Source: Thermovibrio sp. (GTDB lineage Bacteria > Aquificota > Desulfurobacteriia > Desulfurobacteriales > Desulfurobacteriaceae). Taken from it: 64,000 bases of DNA. Under the pieces are notes generated by a model. It ran no database searches and was not told the DNA's origin. It was given only the letters and a program-made list of their open reading frames with translations. Position numbers and translations under genes: made by a program. Shown one piece after another: positions 38,759-46,973 of this stretch (positions are counted from its first letter, which is position 1; each line of letters begins with the position of its first letter). The stretch is taken from assembly GCA_003978105.1 (NCBI GenBank), contig QOAO01000009.1, positions 1-64,000 on the forward strand. The letters run 5' to 3'.

Positions 38759-40884
38759 TATCTTTTTTGAACAACTGTACAGTTTATAGTGCCGTTGTTA
38801 GAATCTCCTGTAGCTACACACTTAAGTAAGGTAGAATCATCGGCAATGTAAACAGGAATTCCGTTTAGGCAGGTTTCTTTATCATTCACAGCATCATAAG
38901 CATAAATATAAAGTTTATTTACTCCTTGTAAATCTGTGACGTTGTCTAACGTTATAGGAGTTACGACTCCTGAACAATCTATAGTTTCATTTGCAGGTAG
39001 GAATGTGTAGTAATCAGCGTTTACATCTGAAACGAAAAGTTCTACAGCAGTAGAATTATCACTTGTTTTAAAGGTTATTTTGTTGTTCTGAGCATCTACT
39101 TCATTTGTTGCGGCTACATAACCTTGTGGTGCAGGAGGCCACTTCCCTACGAATACGGTTTTGGTTTCTTTGCTTGTTAATCCATCAGCATCCGTAGCTT
39201 CAAATGTAAATGAATAGGTCCCTGTAGCATTAAGCGAAACATCGAAGCACCCTATAGAACAAGTATCTTCTGAGATATCTCCTGTTGCGTTGTAAATTGT
39301 GTTGTTATTTGGATCCTTAACTATAATAGAACAGTTATCAACACCATTCCCTTCAGGGTCGGTTGCTTCTAAGTCACAAACTTGAAGAGTATCTCCTACA
39401 TACTTTTGAGTTACGTTAGAAAGGTCTCCCCAATTTAGCTTAGGTGGCATATTTTCTCTAACTTCGACCGTTCCTGTGACAGTATCTACGGGAATACCAT
39501 CAAAGGAAATAGTGACATCAAACTTACCTTTCTTGTTTGTTATTTCATAGAGAGGATGGTTTTGGGGAACCTCATTTTGAATTTTGTTTTCTACAACTGC
39601 TAAATCGTAGTAGAAGCAACCACCAGCACTAGGCATTCTACTGCAAATTCCTATTGTTCCATCAAATGTAGAATCTGCTTGCTCGTTTTCGAGAACAACA
39701 GGACTTATTGGGCTTCCTGAAGAGTCTGTTCCCGTTACTTTAAGCTTAGCCCCTTCTGGAACAGTTATTGATTTAAGAGTTCCATTTTCAATCTCGATGC
39801 TTACAGGAGAAAGGACAAGAGTTGCTGTCCTCTTTGATTCCTCATCGGAAACATTAACTGTCATTGTAGCGTTGTAAGAACGTGTTCCACTTGAAGGATT
39901 TTCCGTGTAAAAGCTGATTTCTACTTTCTTGTTATTCTCTAAATCTTGAAGGGGAACATAAAGAGAAAATTCATTATTTGAAACAGAAGCTTCTTTCCCT
40001 GAAATTTCAATAGAGGAAGGAATGTACTTTGTAGCTTTGACGTGGCTTGCAACCTCGGTAGTTGCACTCTCAAGCGCCTGTGTAATAGTAGAATTAACAT
40101 CGCTAAAGCTTACAGTCTCGTTATCCGGAGTAGTGTTAGTTATAGACTGAATAGCCTGTTTCAAGCTTTGCTCGATTGCTGTAGCATTTATACTCTGAAT
40201 ATCCTCTGTTTCATTTGCGATTTCCTCTATCGCTTCAGTTGTTGCACTTGCAATAGCATCTGTAAGAGAAGTATCGTTCCCCAAGTCCGTAACGTTTGAA
40301 AGTTTTTCAGCTATCTTCTCTACAACTTTTGTTGCAGCTTCAGTTTTTTCAGGTGCAATAGATGATGCTACGTTTACAGCAGTGGCAACTGCTGAAGCAA
40401 TTTCTATTATGTCTCCCGGGACTTTTTCGCTTACGTAGTCAACGTCAATAGTTTGGTTTCCTAATTTTTCCTCTAATTTAGATTTTAGAGATGGATTTAC
40501 AGCTACTAAGGTTGTTAAAGGCGTTATGTTCTTGGAACCCGGAGGGGCCATTAAAATGCCATTAAATGGTTTCCCTGTAGCAATATCAACCCCTCCCATT
40601 GCGATTAGATTTGCGTTTCCACAGGATGCTGGAACACTGAAAGGCTTAAAGTCACCATTTTCATCAGTTGGCCCAGGAGCTACAGGTTCATTTGAGTCAA
40701 ACTTTTTATTTCCATTACAGTCGGCAAAAACAGTTGCTCCTTTTAGATATCCGTCTATTGCCTTTCCTCCAGACTTTGTTACTGTTGAAGGAGCATTTCC
40801 TCCTCCACCTCCTCCACCACATCCAACAAGCGATGCAGAAATAGACACAATTAACCCTAGTTTCATTAGCTTTCTGATTTTCAT
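38758..40884 (-). CDS. Lipoprotein with poly-glycine linker, sequon-rich
   Basis: A 708-residue lipoprotein: signal MKIRKLMKLGLIVSISASLVG, lipidated Cys22, then a run of seven glycines as a flexible tether. KAIDGYLKGATVFADCNGN, followed by NKKFDSNEP, begins a beta domain common in exported proteins. A long alanine/threonine/glutamate-rich, mostly helical part (about 150-280) follows, then Ig-like domains (VEISFYTENPSSGTRSYNAT; LSNVTQKYVGDTLQVCDLEA). About 22 N-x-S/T sequons by hand count. GGGAGGAAAA precedes the ATG. First gene after the predicted promoter at 40927-40954. No enzymatic motif; a surface structural or binding role is inferred. Confidence 0.82.
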   Translation of the reverse strand: MKIRKLMKLGLIVSISASLVGCGGGGGGGNAPSTVTKSGGKAIDGYLKGATVFADCNGNKKFDSNEPVAPGPTDENGDFKPFSVPASCGNANLIAMGGVDIATGKPFNGILMAPPGSKNITPLTTLVAVNPSLKSKLEEKLGNQTIDVDYVSEKVPGDIIEIASAVATAVNVASSIAPEKTEAATKVVEKIAEKLSNVTDLGNDTSLTDAIASATTEAIEEIANETEDIQSINATAIEQSLKQAIQSITNTTPDNETVSFSDVNSTITQALESATTEVASHVKATKYIPSSIEISGKEASVSNNEFSLYVPLQDLENNKKVEISFYTENPSSGTRSYNATMTVNVSDEESKRTATLVLSPVSIEIENGTLKSITVPEGAKLKVTGTDSSGSPISPVVLENEQADSTFDGTIGICSRMPSAGGCFYYDLAVVENKIQNEVPQNHPLYEITNKKGKFDVTISFDGIPVDTVTGTVEVRENMPPKLNWGDLSNVTQKYVGDTLQVCDLEATDPEGNGVDNCSIIVKDPNNNTIYNATGDISEDTCSIGCFDVSLNATGTYSFTFEATDADGLTSKETKTVFVGKWPPAPQGYVAATNEVDAQNNKITFKTSDNSTAVELFVSDVNADYYTFLPANETIDCSGVVTPITLDNVTDLQGVNKLYIYAYDAVNDKETCLNGIPVYIADDSTLLKCVATGDSNNGTINCTVVQKR

Positions 40885-40926
40885 TTTTCCTCCCTTAATT
40901 AATGTTATTTATGGTTAACATTCCCC

Positions 40927-40954
40927 ATTATACTACAGTAATTTATTTTCTCAA
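40927..40954 (-). promoter_or_regulatory. Predicted promoter of the exported-protein block
   Basis: On the minus strand TTGAGA (40949-40954), a 16-base spacer and a perfect TATAAT (40927-40932) stand about 40 bases before the poly-Gly lipoprotein start. It lies just after the stop of the beta-barrel gene, so the three large proteins and the protease can be expressed independently of the wzz-SLBB-barrel genes. Confidence 0.65.
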
Positions 40955-40962
40955 CTAACTCC

Positions 40963-42069
40963 CTACCTCCACAGAAAAATTATGCCTACTTCTGCCCATC
41001 CATACTTATGGTCAAACGTTGTTTGAGAGTACTTGTTATACATAAAAGGTATTACACCATTGAACTGCCGGTGTAAATATTCTCCTCCTATTGATAAAAT
41101 TATATTGCGTTTTAAAAAATAATCAACCTTTGCCTTCAGTACATGGTTATAATTAAGATAGTTAAGATTTTTATTTCTAATTATCCTTATGTATTCATAC
41201 TCTAAAGATGTTAATGTCTTAAAAGGGGTTCTTAAGAAAATGGAAAAACCTGTTTTCCAATAGTTTTCATTTCTTGAAAGGTCAATAGGAAATTTAGGAA
41301 TTTTGTTTCTATAAGCTTCAGGAACTAAATTTTTTAAGTTTGTGTCTATTTTTGTATTTATATTTGTCTTTCCAAACTCAAAAAATACGTTAGGATATAC
41401 AAAATCAAAAGCTTTTCCTAAAGTAAATCTTATAAATTTTACAGAATCTTTTAGGTCTTTAAGCTTAAAATTTGGATTTTGCTCTTTAGGAACTCCGTAC
41501 TTTATTTTATATTTGGAAGTTTCTTTCACAAACCAGATGTAAGCAGGAGTAACCTCTATTGAAATGTCAGGTCTAAACTTATGTAGGTAATAATTAATTT
41601 CATTAACATCTGAAAAAGTTCTATCCTTTGCAATATCCCCCTTCAGACCAAAATCAACCGATAGAAGGGAATTGAAGGACTTCCTTATTGAAAAGTGGTA
41701 GGAGTAAACATCCAAACTTCCATCTCCATAATCGATGGAACGGGAAACTATTCCTGTTGAAAGCATTGATTGATAGGTAAAACCATAATTAAAGTTGAGC
41801 TTTAGGTGTTCATAATTTCCAAGTGAGTTTGCACGAAACTCCGGGGAGACGGAGGAGAGCTCCTGTTCCTTTATATTGAACATGTCTATCGTATCGTCTA
41901 CTCTGCCGTAGAATAGGTCAGTTTCCAATCTTCCTTTCGGTATGACCATCGACGCCGGATAGTCGTAGGAATAGGCAAGATAGAGGGGGAGCTCCCCCGA
42001 AAATGAACGGTAGGAAATAGAGAGGAAAAATAAGTACAGAAGAAAGACTTTTCCCAATACACTTTTCAC
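40963..42069 (-). CDS. Predicted outer-membrane beta-barrel protein
   Basis: A 368-residue exported protein with an N-terminal hydrophobic signal (VFLLYLFFLSISYRSFSG). It has alternating aromatic/polar strands throughout (YEHLKLNFNYGFTYQSML; FGLKGDIAKDRTFSD; FKTLTSLEYEYIRI) and ends in IIFLWR, close to the aromatic terminus of barrels. I do not recognise the family. It starts at GTG 42069 with only a weak ribosome site, 14 bases after the SLBB gene. Its position behind wzz-like and SLBB genes suggests an outer-membrane partner in polysaccharide or surface-polymer export, as capsule assembly (CapB/GumK-like) barrels do, but that is inference. Confidence 0.75.
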   Translation of the reverse strand: MKSVLGKVFLLYLFFLSISYRSFSGELPLYLAYSYDYPASMVIPKGRLETDLFYGRVDDTIDMFNIKEQELSSVSPEFRANSLGNYEHLKLNFNYGFTYQSMLSTGIVSRSIDYGDGSLDVYSYHFSIRKSFNSLLSVDFGLKGDIAKDRTFSDVNEINYYLHKFRPDISIEVTPAYIWFVKETSKYKIKYGVPKEQNPNFKLKDLKDSVKFIRFTLGKAFDFVYPNVFFEFGKTNINTKIDTNLKNLVPEAYRNKIPKFPIDLSRNENYWKTGFSIFLRTPFKTLTSLEYEYIRIIRNKNLNYLNYNHVLKAKVDYFLKRNIILSIGGEYLHRQFNGVIPFMYNKYSQTTFDHKYGWAEVGIIFLWR

Positions 42070-42082
42070 TTTTAACCACTTC

Positions 42083-44920
42083 TTACAGTTTTGTTATTGT
42101 GTAAACTGTAATTGCTCCCTGGTAGATAATCTGCATTACGTCCTTTATGAGGGGTCTCCACATAATAGGAACGTGAACTTCAGTTGGAACGATTATTGCA
42201 TCTCCAGGCATCAACTTGTAGTCTAGAATGTTGTTACTGTACTCTTCAGGTTTTCCCCACTCCGGAAGGTTTCTTCCATCCCAGTCCTTTCCTCTATTTA
42301 GGTTTGAGGAGGAAACAACAGAACCATCTGCCTTTATTACAAAGATGTTTTCCTTATCTGCATCCTTTGTTAAACCTCCGGTCATAGCAAGATAGTCCCT
42401 AACCGTCATTCCCCTCTGGTAAACAAGGGCAGAGGGGTTGTAGACCTCTCCGAAAACGAGAATACTCGATGGCCTTTTTGGAATGTAGATTCTGTCCCCG
42501 TCCTCCAATAGGATGTTGTAAGGGGAATTCTTAAGTTTTTCAAGGTTGTAGGGAACAATAATTCCGGAAATTCTACCTGTGACTTGAGCCTTTTCCATTT
42601 CACTTAAGAGTCTTCTCTTTGCCTCAAATGCAGACTGTCTTGCACGGAACTCCTCCTGAGTTAATTCAGACTGCATAACCCCGGCCTCTTCCTTTTCAAG
42701 CTCCTGCCTCATCAGGGAAATTGCCTTTGAGAGTCTCTCTTTCTGCATTTCCTTGACAGATTCCCTCAAAACGACGATTCCGTAAGGGTAGGCATTTTCC
42801 CTGAATCCGCCGGCAGCCTTTAAAACATCGTAGAGTGTTGTTTTTTCGTTTATCCTGTAAACTCCCGGTTTTTTCACGTAACCCAAAACTGTAACCTTTT
42901 CGACCATTTCCTCAGGTTTTACCTCCCGAACAACGAGCCTGTCTCCGGGATTTAAAGGAATGTCTAACTTTGAATTCTTTTTAACCAACAGGTCGTAGAG
43001 AAAGACTGAACCTACATTTTTTCTCAAAATTTCTGCACCACTTTCTGCCTTTGCTTTTATGTTCTCTGCCTTCTCTAAAGTTTGAGCAGACTTAACGTTA
43101 GGGATTTCTCTAAATATCTCTACTTTAAGTTTTTTAATATCCTCACTGAACTTAGCTGAAGAGAGAGCCTCTGACAATTTTAAACCCTTGTGGTAAGGGA
43201 GGTAGTAGGATTCCTTAATAAGTCCGGAAACTCTTATTGGCGGGTAGACATACTTCGGATAGAACTTAATTACATCCAACCTGTGAATTGTTAAATCCTT
43301 TTTTCCTTCTAAAATATCAATCGGAGCAAACTTCTCAATTCCCATTATTTCAAGAGTCTTTAAATCTCTCCTTTCTAATTCTGCATAGTAAAGATTTGTA
43401 TTTAAGGTGATCATATTGCGGTTTAGAATATCTGAAAGCTTCATTCCCTTTTTATAGGCATAAACTCCAGGGTACTTTATTTCTCCCTCTATGAGGAAGG
43501 CATCCTTAACCTTATTAAAGTCTATTACTTCCTTTTTACCAAATTTGTAAAGAACAATCCTATCCCTTGGTTTAAGCTCTAAATCCTCCTTACCTTCCAA
43601 AACATCCTCAGGAGAGAATGTTAAGTACTTCGGCAGTGAACCCAAAGGATACCTTCTCTCTATAAGGCCGAACCTCATGTTGGAGTCGGGAAAGAACATA
43701 TCAGGCTTTAAGATTTGTGATAATTTTTCTCCCGGCTTGTATTCATAAAGGCCCGGATAGGTTGTATAACCCTCAACAGAAACTGCATTTTCAGGAATAT
43801 CCAAAATCTGTTTTATAAAGACCAAATCACCATCCTTTAACCTCTCATTCATAAATTTTTCGTCGTCTAAAGAGCCTTCATAAACCTTTAATAAATGGTT
43901 GTTCTCAAATCTTTGGAGTATCACCTTGTACTTATAACTTGAGGGTAAAAGCCCTCCAGCCATTTTTATTAAGTCTGAAATTGTTTCTCTTCCCCTTAGC
44001 TCGTATATCGCAGGCCTCTTAACCTTTCCGACAATTCCAGCAACTCTCCCAATAGAGTGAACAAATATTACATCTCCATCCTTCAATCTCATATCAATAG
44101 GTTCTCCTTCAAGGAGTAACCTGTAAAAGTCAATGTGAATCCTTTTTATTCCCTTTGGAGTTCTCCTTGTTACAATAACGTCCCTTAACGTACCATCCTT
44201 TTCTATTCCGCCTGCCATCATAATTGCATCGATTACTGTATTTAATCCTGTAACAACAACAGCCCCAGGTCTTTTTACATCACCAGAAACGTAAACTGGA
44301 AATGTTCTAAGCCTTCCAACTGTAAGCTTTATGTTTGCTCCAACAGAGTTTGAAATTATTTTTTCTGCTTCACCTAAAGTTTTTCCCCATACATAGAAAA
44401 CACCAAGGTTTGGTATGTAAATTTTTCCTTCTCTATCAACAACAAGCCTTACTACTTTGTCTAAATTAACTCCGGGAGGATTACCTATTACATAGAGAAA
44501 AAGTTCATCTCCCGGCCCTAAAACGTAGGATTTATCCACAGGAGCAGAGAGGTACAGGTTAGGAGAACCCAAAAAGAAGTCGTAACCAAACTGTGTAATA
44601 GTTTCATTTTCAATTTTTATTCTTTGGTTGAACAAATTTTCAATAGTAGAAAACTTTTTAAATTTTTCTTTTTTTTGTAATTCTAATTCTGTATTTCCTT
44701 TAAAAACAGGTTTACTTTGTGGCAAGGGATTAATATTTTCAGTAGCATTTCCTGAATTTGCAAGCGGATATGCTTTATACTCGACGTTGTTCCCAGATTT
44801 CTCTTTCTGATTTTGAATATAAACAGGATTTTTATAAAGTTGTTGAATGTTAAAAGCTTGGGCATAGGGAATTGTTGAAACAAGTGTAAATAGACTAACG
44901 TTTAATAAAAGTTTATGCAT
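42083..44920 (-). CDS. Large Wza-type polysaccharide export protein with multiple SLBB domains
   Basis: A 945-residue protein with a signal peptide (LLLNVSLFTLVSTIPYAQAF) and no lipobox. A poly-export domain starts YVLGPGDELFLYVIG (about 130-200), followed by a series of SLBB domains: FPVYVSGDVKRPGAVVVTG, AGIVGKVKRPAIYELRG, VSVEGYTTYPGLYEYKPG, FLIEGEIKYPGVYAYKKG, VTVLGYVKKPGVYRINE and SILVFGEVYNPSALVYQRG. Escherichia coli Wza has about 380 residues and two to three SLBBs, so this belongs to the large type found in deep-branching and delta-type bacteria. It forms or lines the outer-membrane exit for polysaccharide. It overlaps the Wzz-like gene by eight bases. No glycosyltransferases are adjacent. 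Confidence 0.92.
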   Translation of the reverse strand: MHKLLLNVSLFTLVSTIPYAQAFNIQQLYKNPVYIQNQKEKSGNNVEYKAYPLANSGNATENINPLPQSKPVFKGNTELELQKKEKFKKFSTIENLFNQRIKIENETITQFGYDFFLGSPNLYLSAPVDKSYVLGPGDELFLYVIGNPPGVNLDKVVRLVVDREGKIYIPNLGVFYVWGKTLGEAEKIISNSVGANIKLTVGRLRTFPVYVSGDVKRPGAVVVTGLNTVIDAIMMAGGIEKDGTLRDVIVTRRTPKGIKRIHIDFYRLLLEGEPIDMRLKDGDVIFVHSIGRVAGIVGKVKRPAIYELRGRETISDLIKMAGGLLPSSYKYKVILQRFENNHLLKVYEGSLDDEKFMNERLKDGDLVFIKQILDIPENAVSVEGYTTYPGLYEYKPGEKLSQILKPDMFFPDSNMRFGLIERRYPLGSLPKYLTFSPEDVLEGKEDLELKPRDRIVLYKFGKKEVIDFNKVKDAFLIEGEIKYPGVYAYKKGMKLSDILNRNMITLNTNLYYAELERRDLKTLEIMGIEKFAPIDILEGKKDLTIHRLDVIKFYPKYVYPPIRVSGLIKESYYLPYHKGLKLSEALSSAKFSEDIKKLKVEIFREIPNVKSAQTLEKAENIKAKAESGAEILRKNVGSVFLYDLLVKKNSKLDIPLNPGDRLVVREVKPEEMVEKVTVLGYVKKPGVYRINEKTTLYDVLKAAGGFRENAYPYGIVVLRESVKEMQKERLSKAISLMRQELEKEEAGVMQSELTQEEFRARQSAFEAKRRLLSEMEKAQVTGRISGIIVPYNLEKLKNSPYNILLEDGDRIYIPKRPSSILVFGEVYNPSALVYQRGMTVRDYLAMTGGLTKDADKENIFVIKADGSVVSSSNLNRGKDWDGRNLPEWGKPEEYSNNILDYKLMPGDAIIVPTEVHVPIMWRPLIKDVMQIIYQGAITVYTITKL

Positions 44921-46061
44921 TTTGTTCTTCCTCCCTGTGTCTTTTCCTTACATTGTCAAGCCACTCCTTAAAGAACGCTCCAAATATTCCTAAGAAAAGT
45001 CCCGAAACAAAGGCTACTGCTACGATTAATTTCTTTTTGGGCTTGTATGGCTTATCAACCTCCGGAACGTAAGGAGGGTCTATTACCTGAAATGAAATTT
45101 TCTCCTTCATCTCCTGAGCCTTTGCCATTTCGTACTCTTTAACCAACGTTTCAAAGAGCTCTTCAGCTATATCCATCTGAGCCTGTAACTTCCGAAGGTT
45201 TACCTGATACTCTGGCAACGATACGTAGTTTGTATTTTCCTTTAATTTTTTTACTTTTTCCCTTAACTTTTTCAATTCTCGCTCTAAATTCTTTATTCTT
45301 TCATCTTTTAAACTCACATTGGATGTTTTAAACAACTCTTCACCAAAAATGAAGGGGACCCTTCTTATTTTTCCCTTTATAAAATCCTCATAAATTCTCT
45401 CTATTTCAAGTAACTTTTTCCTTGCAATTTGAAGCTGTTTTCCGACGTAGATTCTGTACTTTTTAGCCAAAGTAAACGATTTTTCGTTTAATATGTTATT
45501 TGCTTCTTTGAGTGCTGTTTCCGCAATTTTGTAAGCAACCTCTGGTTTTTTCTTAAATTCGACAGATAGGGTAACAACTCCCGTTTTCTTGTCCGTAGAA
45601 ACGGAAATCAATTTTTTTAACTTTTCAGCTCCATCCAAGAGTGTCGGAGGCCTATCGTCCTTCCCTTTTAAAATCCACCTTTTGTTTTTACTGTCCCACT
45701 TATCGGGAAAGAGAAGTGGCAGTAAGTCCAAATCCTTTACAACCCTTTCCCTTAAAGTCCTACTCTTCAAAACGGCCTCTACTGTTATGCCAGATTGACC
45801 TGTAGAAACCGGTAAGGAAATAGGAAGGGAGGAAAGAAAAGAAGACAAACCTCCACCTTGTTTTCCCCCTAAAGGCATAAGGGTAGCTTCAGTTTTGTAG
45901 GTTGGAGGCAGAATAAAGCAGAGAACTATCGCAAAAAGAGAAAAAAGAACCGTAACTCCTAAAACAATATTTTTTCTTCTTTTTAAAGTGAGCCAGAGTT
46001 CATACAGGTCTATCTCGTCCTCTTCGTAGCAGGGAGGATAGTATTCCCTTTCTTTTTCCAA
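44913..46061 (-). CDS. Wzz/Wzc-N-type polysaccharide chain-length determinant protein
   Basis: An inner-membrane polysaccharide co-polymerase of about 382 residues: IDLYELWLTLKRRKN, first transmembrane helix (about 32-55), PPTYKTEATLMPLGG in the periplasmic alpha/beta domain, long coiled coil (about 180-310), then PPYVPEVDKPYKPKKKLIVA (the Wzz proline motif) and a second helix. There is no C-terminal tyrosine kinase domain. I prefer TTG 46061 after GGAGGTAATT; TTG 46073 is in frame but sits on the ribosome site. It controls chain length with the SLBB export protein downstream. Confidence 0.92.
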   Translation of the reverse strand: MEKEREYYPPCYEEDEIDLYELWLTLKRRKNIVLGVTVLFSLFAIVLCFILPPTYKTEATLMPLGGKQGGGLSSFLSSLPISLPVSTGQSGITVEAVLKSRTLRERVVKDLDLLPLLFPDKWDSKNKRWILKGKDDRPPTLLDGAEKLKKLISVSTDKKTGVVTLSVEFKKKPEVAYKIAETALKEANNILNEKSFTLAKKYRIYVGKQLQIARKKLLEIERIYEDFIKGKIRRVPFIFGEELFKTSNVSLKDERIKNLERELKKLREKVKKLKENTNYVSLPEYQVNLRKLQAQMDIAEELFETLVKEYEMAKAQEMKEKISFQVIDPPYVPEVDKPYKPKKKLIVAVAFVSGLFLGIFGAFFKEWLDNVRKRHREEEQNA

Positions 46062-46104
46062 AATTACCTCCAAACGATAAGAGAAAATAAATCGATTTTA
46101 TTAA

Positions 46105-46135
46105 TTTCGGAAATTATACAGAAATTAATCCGAAA
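46105..46135 (-). promoter_or_regulatory. Hairpin with embedded TATAAT between the glycogen operon and the export genes
   Basis: TTTCGGA and TCCGAAA (seven pairs) enclose a 17-base loop, partly paired by AATT repeats. It overlaps the ROK stop. Inside it the minus strand reads CTGTATAATTTC, with TATAAT at 46113-46118. The site may end the glycogen operon, start the wzz operon, or both. The -35 match is poor and there is no strong T-run, so I cannot decide. Confidence 0.4.
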
Positions 46136-46973
46136 GGAGAAAAGCTCCGAAAGCCCCGCTGAACTCACCGAGTTCTGCCAATTTGAGTAAAAAATCGGAA
46201 GTCGGCTGTTTAAAGGCTCTCTTTTTAACTTTTTTTTCCGTTACTTTAAGGAGCTGCGGATAGCTCGTCGGAATTCCTCCCGAAAGAGCAACAACATCGG
46301 GATTAAAAATGTGGAGCAGGTTTGTTATTCCTACCGATAGGTAGTCGGTCATTTCATCTATCGACTCCAAGGCCTCAGCTTCTCCGACTTTTGCCCTCTC
46401 TATGATTTCAAAAGATGAAACACAGTTTCCAGTTTTCATGAAGTAGAACCTTTCAAGTCCGTAGGAGGAAACGTAGGCTTCAAGGCACCCTTTCCTTCCA
46501 CAGTGGCAGAGCCATCCATCCACTTCAACCGTTATGTGTCCAACTTCCATTGCAGTTCCCAAAACCCCAAAAAGGGGAGCTCCTTCAATTATAGCTCCTC
46601 CTCCGAGTCCCGTTCCCAAGGTAAGGCATAAGAAAACGGAGCTCCCCCTTCCTGCTCCCATTTCATACTCACCGTAGGCTGCGGCAGTTGCATCGTTGAA
46701 TATAGAAACGGGAACATTTAATTTCTCCTCCAACTCTTTCTTTAAGGGAAATCCGTTTAGAAACTTTAGGTTGGGGGACTCCGTAACTTTTCCCTGTTTT
46801 GTATTTACAAGTCCTGCAACTGCAACTCCGATTGACTCAACATTTAACTTCTTTCCAAAGGATGCAATCAGTGAAACTAAATTTTTCCCTGTTTTTGGAG
46901 TTCTCTCCTTCCACTTGTTCTCCCCATCTGTAAACTTTACAAAGGTTCCGCCGATATCCACCCCTAACTTCAA
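46125..46973 (-). CDS. ROK-family sugar kinase (probable glucokinase)
   Basis: A 282-residue ROK protein. KLGVDIGGTFVKFTDG is the phosphate-binding N-terminus, FNDATAAAYGEYEMGAGRG carries the catalytic Asp, LTLGTGLGGGAIIEG is the ATP loop, and WLCHCGRKGCLEAYVS is the ROK zinc motif. Without an N-terminal HTH it is a kinase, not a repressor. Glucose released from glycogen is the likely substrate. The start is TTG 46973 (GGAGG seven bases upstream) in a TTGA overlap with the branching-enzyme stop. Last gene of the glycogen operon. Confidence 0.9.
   Translation of the reverse strand: MKLGVDIGGTFVKFTDGENKWKERTPKTGKNLVSLIASFGKKLNVESIGVAVAGLVNTKQGKVTESPNLKFLNGFPLKKELEEKLNVPVSIFNDATAAAYGEYEMGAGRGSSVFLCLTLGTGLGGGAIIEGAPLFGVLGTAMEVGHITVEVDGWLCHCGRKGCLEAYVSSYGLERFYFMKTGNCVSSFEIIERAKVGEAEALESIDEMTDYLSVGITNLLHIFNPDVVALSGGIPTSYPQLLKVTEKKVKKRAFKQPTSDFLLKLAELGEFSGAFGAFLLSD

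Noticed and set aside
40790..40825. Run of CCACCTCC repeats, considered as an assembly or repeat artefact
   Set aside because: It encodes a seven-glycine tether right after the lipidated cysteine, a common lipoprotein design.
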